From an uncultured Hyphomicrobiales bacterium (lineage in GTDB: Bacteria; Pseudomonadota; Alphaproteobacteria; Rhizobiales; Beijerinckiaceae): a stretch of DNA of 36,662 nucleotides. The DNA lies in assembly GCA_903877935.1 (NCBI GenBank), contig CAIRGA010000062.1:1-36662 (forward strand). Reading direction: 5' to 3'. Numbering within the stretch: the first letter of the stretch is position 1; every line of letters begins with the position of its first letter. The notes under the pieces are model-generated. The model worked only from the letters and a program-made list of their open reading frames with translations. It was not told where the DNA came from and did no database searches. Of the stretch, positions 15,869 through 24,272 are shown one piece after another. The translations under genes and the position numbers were made by a program.

Positions 15869-16846
15869 GTGGATCGGAAATGGCTACCACTGAATGCGCT
15901 CAGGGCTTTTGAAGCTGCAGGCAAACATTTAAGCTTTACGGCGGCAGCCAATAGCCTCACGGTTGCGCAAAGCGCAGTGAGCCGTCACGTCATCGTGCTC
16001 GAAAATTTTTTGGGCGTACCGCTCTTTGAACGCCGCCCGCAGCAATTGGTGCTCACCGAAGCGGGCCAGCATTTGCTGCCTGTCGTCTCCAAAAGCTTTG
16101 ATCGCATTGATCAAGCGCTCTCCGATATCATCAAAGAAGGCCGCTCGCCGCGTCGCGCTCTAAAGGTTTCGCTGCCCGCAACGTTCGCTCATCAATTGGC
16201 CGTGCCGATACTTAAAGATTTTCGGGCCGAGCATCCGGCCGTCACCCTCGATATCGAAAGCGATATGGGGCATAGCATTGAAACGGAAGCCGATGTGGCC
16301 GTTGTCTTCACCGAACCATCGGTCAGCGACACTGTGCTGGATCTCTTATGGATGGAACGATTAACGATCCTCTGTCATCCCTCGATAGCGGCGAAGGCGG
16401 ACCCAAGCGACCCGGCTCAATTTATTGAAAACAATGACCTGCTTCATATGAAGCTTGATCATCGCTCGCGCCACCATCAATGGGACCTTTTCGCACGCGG
16501 CATTGGTCGCCCTGATCTCGATGTGGATCGCGGTCTTGTGTTCGATACGTCGCGCCTCGTTGTGCAATATGCGTTATCGGGCGAAGGTCTCGCTTTGGTC
16601 GATCCAATGCTTTTCAAATCCGAAATAGACGCAGGCCAATTGGTCAGTCCCTTCGAGATCGCGGTTGATGGTGGCTACGGCTATTATCTTTCAACCCATC
16701 CAGAGGATTTGAACGATGAAGCGGTTGCCCTCTTCCGTTCATGGTTGATCAACCGCTTCGCCGCGCATCTTGCCGATGGTCCGACATCGCGTCTGAAAGG
16801 TCCGTCCGAAGCCGGTTCCAAAACAGGCTCGCCCTATAAGGCCTAA
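15869..16846 (+). CDS. LysR-family transcriptional regulator (GcvA-like)
   Basis: A 325-residue LysR-type regulator with the GcvA-like opening WLPLNALRAFEAAGKHLSFTAAA. The winged HTH is at about residues 22-41 (SFTAAANSLTVAQSAVSRHV), followed by LFERR and the linker helix. The effector-binding domain covers about 95-300. The GTG start is supported by GGGGGAG at 15854-15860. It lies between the enolase and PuuB-like genes on the same strand, unlike the common divergent arrangement. It may therefore act from within its own operon, on the palindrome at 13036-13054. The inducer is unknown; an amine or amino acid is a guess from context. Confidence 0.92.
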   Translation: MDRKWLPLNALRAFEAAGKHLSFTAAANSLTVAQSAVSRHVIVLENFLGVPLFERRPQQLVLTEAGQHLLPVVSKSFDRIDQALSDIIKEGRSPRRALKVSLPATFAHQLAVPILKDFRAEHPAVTLDIESDMGHSIETEADVAVVFTEPSVSDTVLDLLWMERLTILCHPSIAAKADPSDPAQFIENNDLLHMKLDHRSRHHQWDLFARGIGRPDLDVDRGLVFDTSRLVVQYALSGEGLALVDPMLFKSEIDAGQLVSPFEIAVDGGYGYYLSTHPEDLNDEAVALFRSWLINRFAAHLADGPTSRLKGPSEAGSKTGSPYKA

Positions 16847-16872
16847 ACGACGGAAGAATTGGCAGAATCATA

Positions 16873-18183
16873 ATGGCAAAGCATTCCCTTTTTCATCCTG
16901 ACTTCAAAGCCAAACCCTTTTGGTGGGAAGCCTATGAGCCGCGCCCTCTGCCAGAAATCGACCTGCCAAAAGAAGCGCGTATTGTTATTGTCGGCGCAGG
17001 TTATGCAGGCCTCTCCGCTGCTTTGGAACTTCATAACCACGGCATTGAATGTATCGTGCTCGATGCCAACGAACCGGGCTATGGTGGCTCAAGCCGCAAT
17101 GGCGGCATGGTGTCGGGCGGCGTCAATGTCGGCAAACGCTATCTCGCAAAAGCAATGTCACCCGACGAAGCAGCCCCCTATCTGAATGATGCAGCGGATG
17201 CCTTCAGCCATATCGAAGCCTTGATCGAGCGCGAAAAGATCGAGTGTAACTGGACAAAATCAGGCTACTTCCTCGGCGCGTGGTGCAAGAGCCATTACGA
17301 CAGCATGGCGAGCAAAATGGACACGCTCAACGAAAACGCGCAATCTGAGGCCTATCTCGTGCCGCCCGAACGACAGCGCGAAGAAATTGGTTCTGATTAT
17401 TATCGCGGCGGAATGGTCATCGGCCGCGCAGCCATCCTCCACCCCGCACTTTATTTCAAAGGACTACTCGATCTATGCACCGCAAAGGGTATTCGCATCG
17501 CATCGAAAACACCCGTCAACAAGCTCACGCCAACTGGACCTAATTGGACGGTAGAAACATCACGCGGCACCATCAAAGCAAACGATGTCATCATCGCCAC
17601 CAATGGTTACACCGGCGACGTCACACCGCAATTCAAACGCCGTGTTGTGCCGGTGGGCTCCTACATCATCGCAACCGAAGAATTACCGCCCGAAATCGCT
17701 ACATCGCTCAGCCCCAAAAACCGCTCGATTGCCGATACCCGCCGCGTGCTTACCTATTATCGCATGTCACCGGATGGCAAGCGTTTGATCTTCGGCGGCC
17801 GCGCCAAATTCGGCCATACCGACCCTGTTGAAACGGCCAGTATACTCTATGAATTTATGACCGACCGCTTCCCGCAGCTTAAAGGCGTCTCCATTACCCA
17901 TGCTTGGACGGGTAATGTCGCCTTCACGCTCGATGAAATGCCGCATATGGGCAAAATGGACAATCTCCACTTTGCGCTAGGATGCAATGGTTCCGGCGTC
18001 GCGATGATGAGCTATCTCGGCCATCAAACCGCGCGCAAGATCATCGGCCTTTCCAATAAAATCTGTGCTTTCGATCAACCGGAATTCCCCGACCACCCGA
18101 TGTATAACGGTTCGACATGGTTTTTGCCGTGGATTGGACGGTATTTTAGAACACGGGATTGGGTGGATCGGCAGTTTAATTGA
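16873..18183 (+). CDS. FAD-dependent oxidoreductase (PuuB-like, DAO family)
   Basis: A 436-residue flavoprotein of the D-amino-acid-oxidase fold, resembling gamma-glutamylputrescine oxidase PuuB. After a short lead (PFWWEAYEPRPLPE), the dinucleotide-binding motif is IVIVGAGYAGLSAALEL (37-53), followed by GYGGSSRNGGMVSGG. The C-terminal FAD clamp includes AWTGNVAFTLDEMPHMG and ALGCNGSGVAMMSYLG. It probably oxidises a secondary or primary amine to an imine/aldehyde, which the upstream aldehyde dehydrogenase could take on. It starts 26 bases after the LysR stop and has GGAAGAA some 15 bases before the ATG. PuuA and PuuD partners are not in the window, so the true substrate may differ from gamma-glutamylputrescine. 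Confidence 0.9.
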   Translation: MAKHSLFHPDFKAKPFWWEAYEPRPLPEIDLPKEARIVIVGAGYAGLSAALELHNHGIECIVLDANEPGYGGSSRNGGMVSGGVNVGKRYLAKAMSPDEAAPYLNDAADAFSHIEALIEREKIECNWTKSGYFLGAWCKSHYDSMASKMDTLNENAQSEAYLVPPERQREEIGSDYYRGGMVIGRAAILHPALYFKGLLDLCTAKGIRIASKTPVNKLTPTGPNWTVETSRGTIKANDVIIATNGYTGDVTPQFKRRVVPVGSYIIATEELPPEIATSLSPKNRSIADTRRVLTYYRMSPDGKRLIFGGRAKFGHTDPVETASILYEFMTDRFPQLKGVSITHAWTGNVAFTLDEMPHMGKMDNLHFALGCNGSGVAMMSYLGHQTARKIIGLSNKICAFDQPEFPDHPMYNGSTWFLPWIGRYFRTRDWVDRQFN

Positions 18184-18190
18184 AAAAAGT

Positions 18191-18224
18191 AGGTAAAGAC
18201 TAAACTAAAAGGCGCACTTTACCT
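18191..18224. promoter_or_regulatory. Inverted repeat after the PuuB-like gene
   Basis: AGGTAAAG (18191-18198) and CTTTACCT (18217-18224) form a perfect 8-bp inverted repeat around an 18-base spacer. It begins seven bases after the PuuB-like stop and 116 bases before the next ATG. No T-run follows, so an operator or mRNA hairpin is as likely as a terminator. Confidence 0.4.
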
Positions 18225-18339
18225 TTCGCGATACCCCTATCCAAAAAAAAGGCGATGCGAACAACCTCCGGTGGGTTAGTTTCGGATTACCTTCATATAG
18301 AATTGCCTTTGACTAAGAGCGTGACGCGGAGATGAGACG

Positions 18340-20766
18340 ATGAAGACGAGTGCAAAAGTAGTGGTGATTGGCGGCGGCGTCGTCGGTTGTTCGGTTCTTT
18401 ATCATCTCACCAAAGCGGGCTGGACGGATGTTATGCTCATCGAGCGTGCCGAATTGACCGCAGGGTCCACTTGGCATGCTGCCGGCGGCTTCCACACGCT
18501 GAATGGAGATCCGAATGTCGCCAAGCTCCAACAATACACCGTCGAGCTCTATAAAGAGATCGAGGAACTATCGGGCGTCGCCTGCGGCCTGCATCTGACC
18601 GGCGGCGTCATGCTCGCTGGCACCGAAGACCGGATGGATTGGCTGAAAATGGCCCATGCCAAAGGCCGCTATCTCGGCATGCACACGGAAATCATCTCCG
18701 CCGAAGAAGCCAAGAAGCGCATGCCCCTGATCGACGAGAAGCATTTCGTCGGCGCGATGTATGATCCTTTGGAAGGCCATCTAGATCCCTACGGCACCAC
18801 GCATGCTTACGCTAAAAGCGCGAAGATCAACGGCGCTGAAATTGTCGTGCGCAACCGCGTGTTGGAACTCAACCAACGCGAAGATGGCACGTGGGATGTT
18901 GTCACCGAGCAAGGCACCGTGCACGCCGAACATGTCGTGAATGCCGGCGGCCTATGGGCGCGTGAAGTCGGCCGCATGGTAGGCCTGGAGCTGCCCATTC
19001 TCGCGATGGAACATATGTATCTGCTAACGGAAGATATTCCGGAAGTAGCCGAAGCCAATAAAACCACGGGCAAAGAAGTCATCACGGCACTCGATTTCGA
19101 AGGCGAAATCTATACCCGCCAAGAACGCGGCGGCATGTTGATGGGCACCTATGAAAAGGCTGCAAAACCTTGGTCCGAACAAGAAACACCATGGGACTTC
19201 GGGCAAAATTTGTTGGAGCCTGATCTTGATCGTATCGCGCCCGAACTTGAAGTAGGCTTCGAGCACTTCCCGTCTTACGGCAATACCGGCATCAAAAAAA
19301 TCATCAATGGCCCTTTCACCTTTGCGCCCGATGGTAATCCGCTGGTTGGCCCGATCCGTGGCTTGAAAAATTTCTGGGTCGCCTGCGGTGTTATGGCTGG
19401 CTTCTCGCAAGGTGGCGGCGTTGGTCTCGCACTTTCAAACTGGATCGTTAAAGGCGATCCGGGCTTCGACGTTTGGGGCATGGATGTCGCGCGTTATGGC
19501 GATTATGCAACGCTTGCCTATACCAATGCGAAAGTGCGTGAGAATTATTCGCGCCGTTTCCGCATTCGTTTCCCGAATGAAGAATTGCCCGCTGGTCGCC
19601 CGTTCCGCACCACGCCGATCTACGATCGCCTTCTCGCTGACAATGCCGTTATGGGCGAGAGCTATGGTTTAGAATATCCACTCTGGTTTGCGCCTAAGGG
19701 AATGGATGCTAAGGAGGTCTTCTCCTTCCGTCGCTCAACCGATTTTCCGCATGTCGGTAACGAAGTGAACCGCGTTCGCACCGCAGTCGGTGTGATGGAA
19801 ACATCGGGTTACGCAAAATACCGCGTCACAGGCGAAGGCGCAGAAGCATGGCTTTCCCATATGCTCGCCAATAAAATTCCGGCGACAGGCCGCATGGTGT
19901 TAACGCCCATGCTGAATGACAATGGCAAACTGATCGGTGATTTCACACTTGCAAAATTGGGCGCGGAAGAATTTTTGATCATCGGCTCAGGCCCAGCCGA
20001 GCAATATCATATGCGTTGGTTTGAAGCGCATCTGCCAGCATCAGGCGTGCAGATTGAAGCTTTGGGCCTCAATTTGGTTGGCCTTTCGATTGCGGGTCCA
20101 AATTCGCGTGACTTGCTCGCAAAACTAACGTCGAAAGATGTATCAAGTTCAGCATTCCCATTCATGGCAATTCGCAAAATGGATCTTGGTCCAATCCCCG
20201 CGATTGTTGGCCGCGTAACCTTTACCGGCGACTTGGGGTACGAAATTTGGGTTAAGCCTGAATATCAACGCGCCTTGCTCAATCTTGTCTTGCACCATGG
20301 CGAGGATCTGGGCATCGGCCATTTTGGCTTACGTGCCTTAAACTCCATGCGGCTAGAAAAGAATTTCGGCACATGGGCGCGGGAATACCGCCCGATCTAT
20401 GGCGCTCTTGAAGGGGGCTTGGGTCGCTTTGTCGATCTTAAAAAGAACGACTTTATCGGCCGCACCAAAGCAGCGGAAGAAAAGGAAAACGGCGGATCAC
20501 TGCGTCTCATTACTTTCAAGGTTGATGCAACGGACGCCGATTGCATGGGCGACGAACCAATCTGGCACGATGGCAAAGTGGTCGGCTGGATTACATCAGG
20601 CGGTTATGGCCATTGGGTCAAAGCCTCGATCGCGATGGGCTATGTACCAAAAGAGCTAGCAGACAAAACCGATGGCTTTGAGATCGAAGTGATTGGCGAA
20701 CGCCGCAAGGCCCATCCGATCCGCGAAACGCTCTTCGATCCAAAGGGCGAGAAAATGCGGGGGTGA
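18340..20766 (+). CDS. Dimethylglycine/sarcosine dehydrogenase-like flavoprotein (DAO + GcvT)
   Basis: An 808-residue enzyme of the dimethylglycine dehydrogenase / sarcosine dehydrogenase family. Residues 1-380 are the DAO-type FAD domain, with GGGVVG (11-16) and STWHAAGG. His46 in that motif matches the histidine that carries covalent FAD in mammalian homologues. The C-terminal half is a GcvT aminomethyltransferase domain (about 430-800), with GLSIAGPNSRDLL, GDLGYEIWV and GLRALNSMRLEK. It would oxidatively N-demethylate an N-methylated amino acid and pass the one-carbon unit to tetrahydrofolate. GGAG about six bases before the ATG supports the start. A 156-base leader separates it from the PuuB-like gene. 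It converges on the MttB gene. Confidence 0.92.
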   Translation: MKTSAKVVVIGGGVVGCSVLYHLTKAGWTDVMLIERAELTAGSTWHAAGGFHTLNGDPNVAKLQQYTVELYKEIEELSGVACGLHLTGGVMLAGTEDRMDWLKMAHAKGRYLGMHTEIISAEEAKKRMPLIDEKHFVGAMYDPLEGHLDPYGTTHAYAKSAKINGAEIVVRNRVLELNQREDGTWDVVTEQGTVHAEHVVNAGGLWAREVGRMVGLELPILAMEHMYLLTEDIPEVAEANKTTGKEVITALDFEGEIYTRQERGGMLMGTYEKAAKPWSEQETPWDFGQNLLEPDLDRIAPELEVGFEHFPSYGNTGIKKIINGPFTFAPDGNPLVGPIRGLKNFWVACGVMAGFSQGGGVGLALSNWIVKGDPGFDVWGMDVARYGDYATLAYTNAKVRENYSRRFRIRFPNEELPAGRPFRTTPIYDRLLADNAVMGESYGLEYPLWFAPKGMDAKEVFSFRRSTDFPHVGNEVNRVRTAVGVMETSGYAKYRVTGEGAEAWLSHMLANKIPATGRMVLTPMLNDNGKLIGDFTLAKLGAEEFLIIGSGPAEQYHMRWFEAHLPASGVQIEALGLNLVGLSIAGPNSRDLLAKLTSKDVSSSAFPFMAIRKMDLGPIPAIVGRVTFTGDLGYEIWVKPEYQRALLNLVLHHGEDLGIGHFGLRALNSMRLEKNFGTWAREYRPIYGALEGGLGRFVDLKKNDFIGRTKAAEEKENGGSLRLITFKVDATDADCMGDEPIWHDGKVVGWITSGGYGHWVKASIAMGYVPKELADKTDGFEIEVIGERRKAHPIRETLFDPKGEKMRG

Positions 20767-20785
20767 GAGGAAGGAAGCGCGATTG

Positions 20786-20823
20786 CCTCTCCCATAAGGG
20801 AGAGGGTGGCCCCCGAACGGGGG
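20786..20823. repeat. Palindromic hairpin pair, left element
   Basis: Two back-to-back hairpins lie just after the dehydrogenase stop: CCTCTCCC/GGGAGAGG (20786-20805, loop ATAA) and CCCCCG/CGGGGG (20810-20823, loop AA), followed by GTCGGGTGAGGG. The combination is typical of dispersed palindromic elements in rhizobial genomes. It could also act as a terminator for the + strand gene. Confidence 0.7.
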
Positions 20824-20897
20824 TCGGGTGAGGGCCTAATGGTAGCCGCCGAAAGCTCAACCGGAGCAGCTAAAAAATATCTGTCATTCCCTCATCC

Positions 20898-20935
20898 GTC
20901 GCGTCCCGCGACACCTTCTCCCCAACGGGAGAAGG
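20898..20935. repeat. Palindromic hairpin pair, right element
   Basis: GTCGCG/CGCGAC (20898-20912) and CCTTCTCCC/GGGAGAAGG (20914-20935, loop CAAC) form two adjacent hairpins. They end 27 bases before the MttB stop codon at 20963. This is the same design as the element at 20786 but with different sequence, so they look like two related repeat copies in the convergent gap. Confidence 0.7.
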
Positions 20936-20962
20936 AAGCGTATTGGGGGCATCGGCGAGCCC

Positions 20963-22498
20963 TCAAAAATCCGTAGGCGCTCCACCTTCGGCCTTGCGCT
21001 TAGCAACAAAAGCCTCAAGCTCACCGTGAACCGCGTCATCGATCGGCGGCGGTGTATAGGCTGCAAGCTTTTCTTTATACAAACGATTGGCTTTATCATA
21101 AGCCGTCGGCGAGCCTGCTTCTTGCCAAGTCTCGTAATTCCGCCAATCGGAAATCATCGGCGCAAAGAACGCGTTGCGATATCGCGATTGCGTATGCTCG
21201 CAGCCAAAGAAATGCCCGCCAGGCCCCACTTCCTTCATCGCGTCAAAGCCTAGATCATCATCGGTAAAGGCAAGCGGCCGCATGAATTCGGTCAACATGC
21301 CCAAGAGATCCGCATCAATTACCATCTTCTCGAATGATGCATGCAAGCCGCCTTCCATCCAGCCGGCCGCATGCATAATAAGATTACCGCCACCCATAAT
21401 CGCGCCCCATAAAGAGAATACGCTTTCATAGGCTGCTTGCGCATCAATTGTATTCGCCGCGCAGGTATTGGATGACCGATACGGCACGCCATAACGCCGC
21501 GCGAGTTGGCCACCAATGATGGCCGACTTCATTTGCTCCGGCGTTCCAAAAGCCGGCGCACCTGATTTCATATCGACATTCGATGTAAACGCTCCATACA
21601 CAAAAGGCGCACCGGGATTAACGCTTTGCGTGAACACAAGTCCCGCAAGCGCTTCTGCGTTTTGTTCAACAATCGCACCGGCAATCGTTACAGGTGCCAT
21701 AGCACCCGCGAGCGTAAACGGCGTCAACACAATCGGCTGATTGCGCTTTGCCATTTGAATAATGCCTTCCATCATCGGCACATCAAGGCGAAGCGGTGAG
21801 TTGGAATTGATAATCGTAAACACGGACGGTTCACGATCAAGCGTCGCATCATCAATACCACGCGCAATCCGCACGAGTTCAAGCGCATCGATGTTACGTT
21901 CAGCACCAAGCGAATAAGCATGTACCGCTTTATCCGACAAAGTGAGCATATCGTAGAGCGCATCGAGATGACGCACAGAGGCATGAATATCGGCCGGCTC
22001 AACCGGATACCCACCCCATAAATGCACCGCATCCAAACTCTGCCCAAGGCGAATGAGGTTTTGATAATCAACACGATTGCCGGGCCTGCGTCCGCCATCA
22101 CGATCTGCGGCATTGGGTGCACTCGCTACCGAGCAAAACGCCACTGCATCGCCACCAATGGTTAGATTATTTTCAGGGTTACGCGCATGCAGCGTGAAGG
22201 TCTTTGGTGCTAATCCGATTTTGGACTCAACAAGGTCGCGCGGAAAACGCACGCGGCGCGTTTCTTCATCAACAATCGCGCCTTCTTTTTTCAATATCGC
22301 GCGCGCACCATCATGCAAAACATCAATGCCCAACTCTTCCAAAACACGCAGCGATTCCTGATGGATCCGTTCAATCTGCTCCGGTGTTGCAAGTTCTACG
22401 GCGGCAAACGGGCGACGTGGTTGTGGAGCCCTTGGCTGCTTTCCTGCGCGTTCCGCACGGCCAGCGCGGCGGCGGCCGCCTTCACTCATCAATTCCAT
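20963..22498 (-). CDS. MttB-superfamily methyltransferase, non-pyrrolysine type
   Basis: A 511-residue corrinoid-dependent methyltransferase relative (trimethylamine methyltransferase MttB superfamily). A basic low-complexity N-terminus (1-30) precedes the barrel. Family hallmarks are RVLEELGIDVLHDGA (51-65), TLAGAMAPVTIAGAIVEQNAEALAG (in two parts, 262-286), NPGAPFVYGAF (294-304) and IDAQAAYES (351-359). The frame reads through without an amber codon, so it is not a pyrrolysine MttB. It belongs with the MtgB/MtpB/MtcB-like group, which demethylate glycine betaine, proline betaine or carnitine. The ATG has GAGGAA six bases upstream. It is the last gene of the BHMT-ASKHA-MttB set, 133 bases after the ASKHA stop. 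Its corrinoid protein partner is not in the window. Confidence 0.9.
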   Translation of the reverse strand: MELMSEGGRRRAGRAERAGKQPRAPQPRRPFAAVELATPEQIERIHQESLRVLEELGIDVLHDGARAILKKEGAIVDEETRRVRFPRDLVESKIGLAPKTFTLHARNPENNLTIGGDAVAFCSVASAPNAADRDGGRRPGNRVDYQNLIRLGQSLDAVHLWGGYPVEPADIHASVRHLDALYDMLTLSDKAVHAYSLGAERNIDALELVRIARGIDDATLDREPSVFTIINSNSPLRLDVPMMEGIIQMAKRNQPIVLTPFTLAGAMAPVTIAGAIVEQNAEALAGLVFTQSVNPGAPFVYGAFTSNVDMKSGAPAFGTPEQMKSAIIGGQLARRYGVPYRSSNTCAANTIDAQAAYESVFSLWGAIMGGGNLIMHAAGWMEGGLHASFEKMVIDADLLGMLTEFMRPLAFTDDDLGFDAMKEVGPGGHFFGCEHTQSRYRNAFFAPMISDWRNYETWQEAGSPTAYDKANRLYKEKLAAYTPPPIDDAVHGELEAFVAKRKAEGGAPTDF

Positions 22499-22558
22499 CT
22501 TGCATTCCTCACAATCCGAAAGCGCCTATTTTCGATTTAAATCTATCCGCTCACCGCC

Positions 22559-22587
22559 CACCCGCAAAGCATGATCCAGTGCGGGTG
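22559..22587. promoter_or_regulatory. Inverted repeat upstream of the MttB-like gene
   Basis: CACCCGCA (22559-22566) and TGCGGGTG (22580-22587) are a perfect 8-bp inverted repeat with a 13-base spacer. They lie in the 133-base gap between the ASKHA stop and the MttB start. It could be an operator or an mRNA hairpin that sets MttB expression apart from the upstream genes. No T-run follows on the - strand. Confidence 0.4.
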
Positions 22588-22631
22588 ACATATGTTTTCT
22601 AGATAGCGCCCACTTTTAAAGTTCGCCTGCC

Positions 22632-24272
22632 TTAGGCACGTCTGCGCCGACTTTCACGACGGCCCCGTGCAAGTGGCTCATTATCGCTGATCTCAACCCG
22701 GGTTGCTAACAGTGGGAACGCCTCGGTGCGGTGCGGAATACCCATCGCGCCAATTTGCTCGGCTTGGAAATCAGCGTCAAGAACAGTCTCGATGACACGC
22801 GTTTCACGCGCGAGCCTCGCCATTCCCTCGCGCGCAGATCGGCTCAACAGCGCCGCTTTAGCGCCTTGCAATGCCGCATTCTCAACGAAGGATATGGCGT
22901 TCGGATCGCAATCGGGAAACAATCCAATGATCGCAGCGTGCAATGGGTCAATGCTCACACCCGACCCACCCGTCAGAACCACACGGTCAATTCGATCGCC
23001 ACCATGACGCTTCAACAAAATACGTGCCGCTGCCTGAACCGCCGCTTTCGCCATTTGCAAGCTACGAACATCATGTTGCGTCAGAGCAATGCGCGGCTCA
23101 GCCTCACGCACCAGATAGGTCGAGGAGCGATACTCCTCTCTTATTCGGGGCGTCAGCGATGCCTTGACGGGATCAATCGTTCCATCGCGTCCCATCAGGC
23201 CTGCTAAACGTAATTCTGCCAACGCATCAATTAATCCAGCGCGGCAAAACCCGCCAATATCGAGCGCCTCAATGGAGGGCGTAAATTCTGGCTCGTCTGA
23301 CCAATAAGGTGACCCAATAACCTGATAGCGCGGCTCAAAGGTTTCAGGATCAATGCGAAGCGAATGAATTGCCCCCGGCACCGCATGTCGACCCGCTTCG
23401 AGCTGCACCCCTTCAAGCGCTGAGCCTGCAGGCGGCGCTGCTGCAAACATTCGGCCTTTCGAACCAAGTACAATTTCAGTCGTCGTGCCAATGTCGATGA
23501 GTAGCGTAACCTCATCACCCTGCCCCATCCCGCAATGATAGGCAGCGGCCAGCACGTCACTGCCAACATGCCCTCCGATCAAAGGCAAGGCATGCACCAT
23601 CGCGCCAGGTGCAAGCGGAAGTCCCAGCTCGTTGGCTGGCACATCAAACGCCTCAGCCAACACTGGCGTGTAAGGCGCAGTGCCGAGTTCGGACGGGTCA
23701 AGTCCAATCATCAGATGATGCATAACGGGATCAGCGACAAAGACCACATCGAGGATCTGCTCGCTTACAAGTCCCGCCTCGGCGGCAAGGGCTTCAACAG
23801 CCGCCTTAATCGAAGACCGGATCAACGACGTCATCTCGGCAAAGCCACCGGCCGTGGTCATCCCATACGCAACCCGACTGATCGGGTCGGAGCCAAAGCG
23901 GATGAGCGGATTTATGATGCTTTTTTGTGCAATTTGATCGCCATTGACCAGATTATTGAGCGAAACATGTATCGAACTGGCTCCAACATCTATCCCAAAC
24001 CCCGCTGGGACTATCTGATCGGGCCTCTGTACTACCACAACCCTATTGTTATTCACTCCAATTTGCACGGTCCAGTCCGACTTGCGCAAACGCTGTTGAA
24101 GTACTCGTAAAGTATCAAGGCCTATCTCGATCCCAAAAATCGAATATTGCTCCGCGAGTGCTAAAGCAAGACGACGGGCATCGCTAGAAGGGTCATGTAT
24201 ATCAGGCTCCGTTACTGTGACTGTACAGTAACGAATTACTTGATCAGATTGTGCGGCAAAATCCGCTTTCAA
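22632..24272 (-). CDS. RamA-like ASKHA protein without Fe-S domain
   Basis: A 546-residue protein matching the C-terminal part of corrinoid reductive activators (DUF4445/RACo/RamA type). The opening TVTVTEPDIHDPSSDARRLA (17-36) corresponds to the linker that in full-length relatives follows an N-terminal [2Fe-2S] domain. That domain is absent here: the upstream DNA encodes the BHMT-like protein, and the only cysteines (16, 247, 343, 455) form no cluster motif. The ASKHA signatures are GFGIDVGASS (91-100), LLIDIGTTTEIVLG (257-270), GFCRAG (341-346) and LTGGSGVS (433-440); the last two depart from the usual GxCGSG and AGAFG. The TTG start overlaps the upstream TGA (TTGA). It may be an ATP-dependent conformational partner of a corrinoid protein, but could not itself donate electrons. 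Confidence 0.85.
   Translation of the reverse strand: MKADFAAQSDQVIRYCTVTVTEPDIHDPSSDARRLALALAEQYSIFGIEIGLDTLRVLQQRLRKSDWTVQIGVNNNRVVVVQRPDQIVPAGFGIDVGASSIHVSLNNLVNGDQIAQKSIINPLIRFGSDPISRVAYGMTTAGGFAEMTSLIRSSIKAAVEALAAEAGLVSEQILDVVFVADPVMHHLMIGLDPSELGTAPYTPVLAEAFDVPANELGLPLAPGAMVHALPLIGGHVGSDVLAAAYHCGMGQGDEVTLLIDIGTTTEIVLGSKGRMFAAAPPAGSALEGVQLEAGRHAVPGAIHSLRIDPETFEPRYQVIGSPYWSDEPEFTPSIEALDIGGFCRAGLIDALAELRLAGLMGRDGTIDPVKASLTPRIREEYRSSTYLVREAEPRIALTQHDVRSLQMAKAAVQAAARILLKRHGGDRIDRVVLTGGSGVSIDPLHAAIIGLFPDCDPNAISFVENAALQGAKAALLSRSAREGMARLARETRVIETVLDADFQAEQIGAMGIPHRTEAFPLLATRVEISDNEPLARGRRESRRRRA

Noticed and set aside
20963-22498. Pyrrolysine-containing trimethylamine methyltransferase
   Set aside because: The whole frame reads through with no amber codon, and no pyl genes are visible.
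22559-22631. Missing Fe-S domain or corrinoid protein hidden as a small gene around the ASKHA gene
   Set aside because: The gap of 133 bases is too short and shows no cysteine-rich or B12-binding (DxHxxG) frame; upstream DNA is fully used by the BHMT-like gene.
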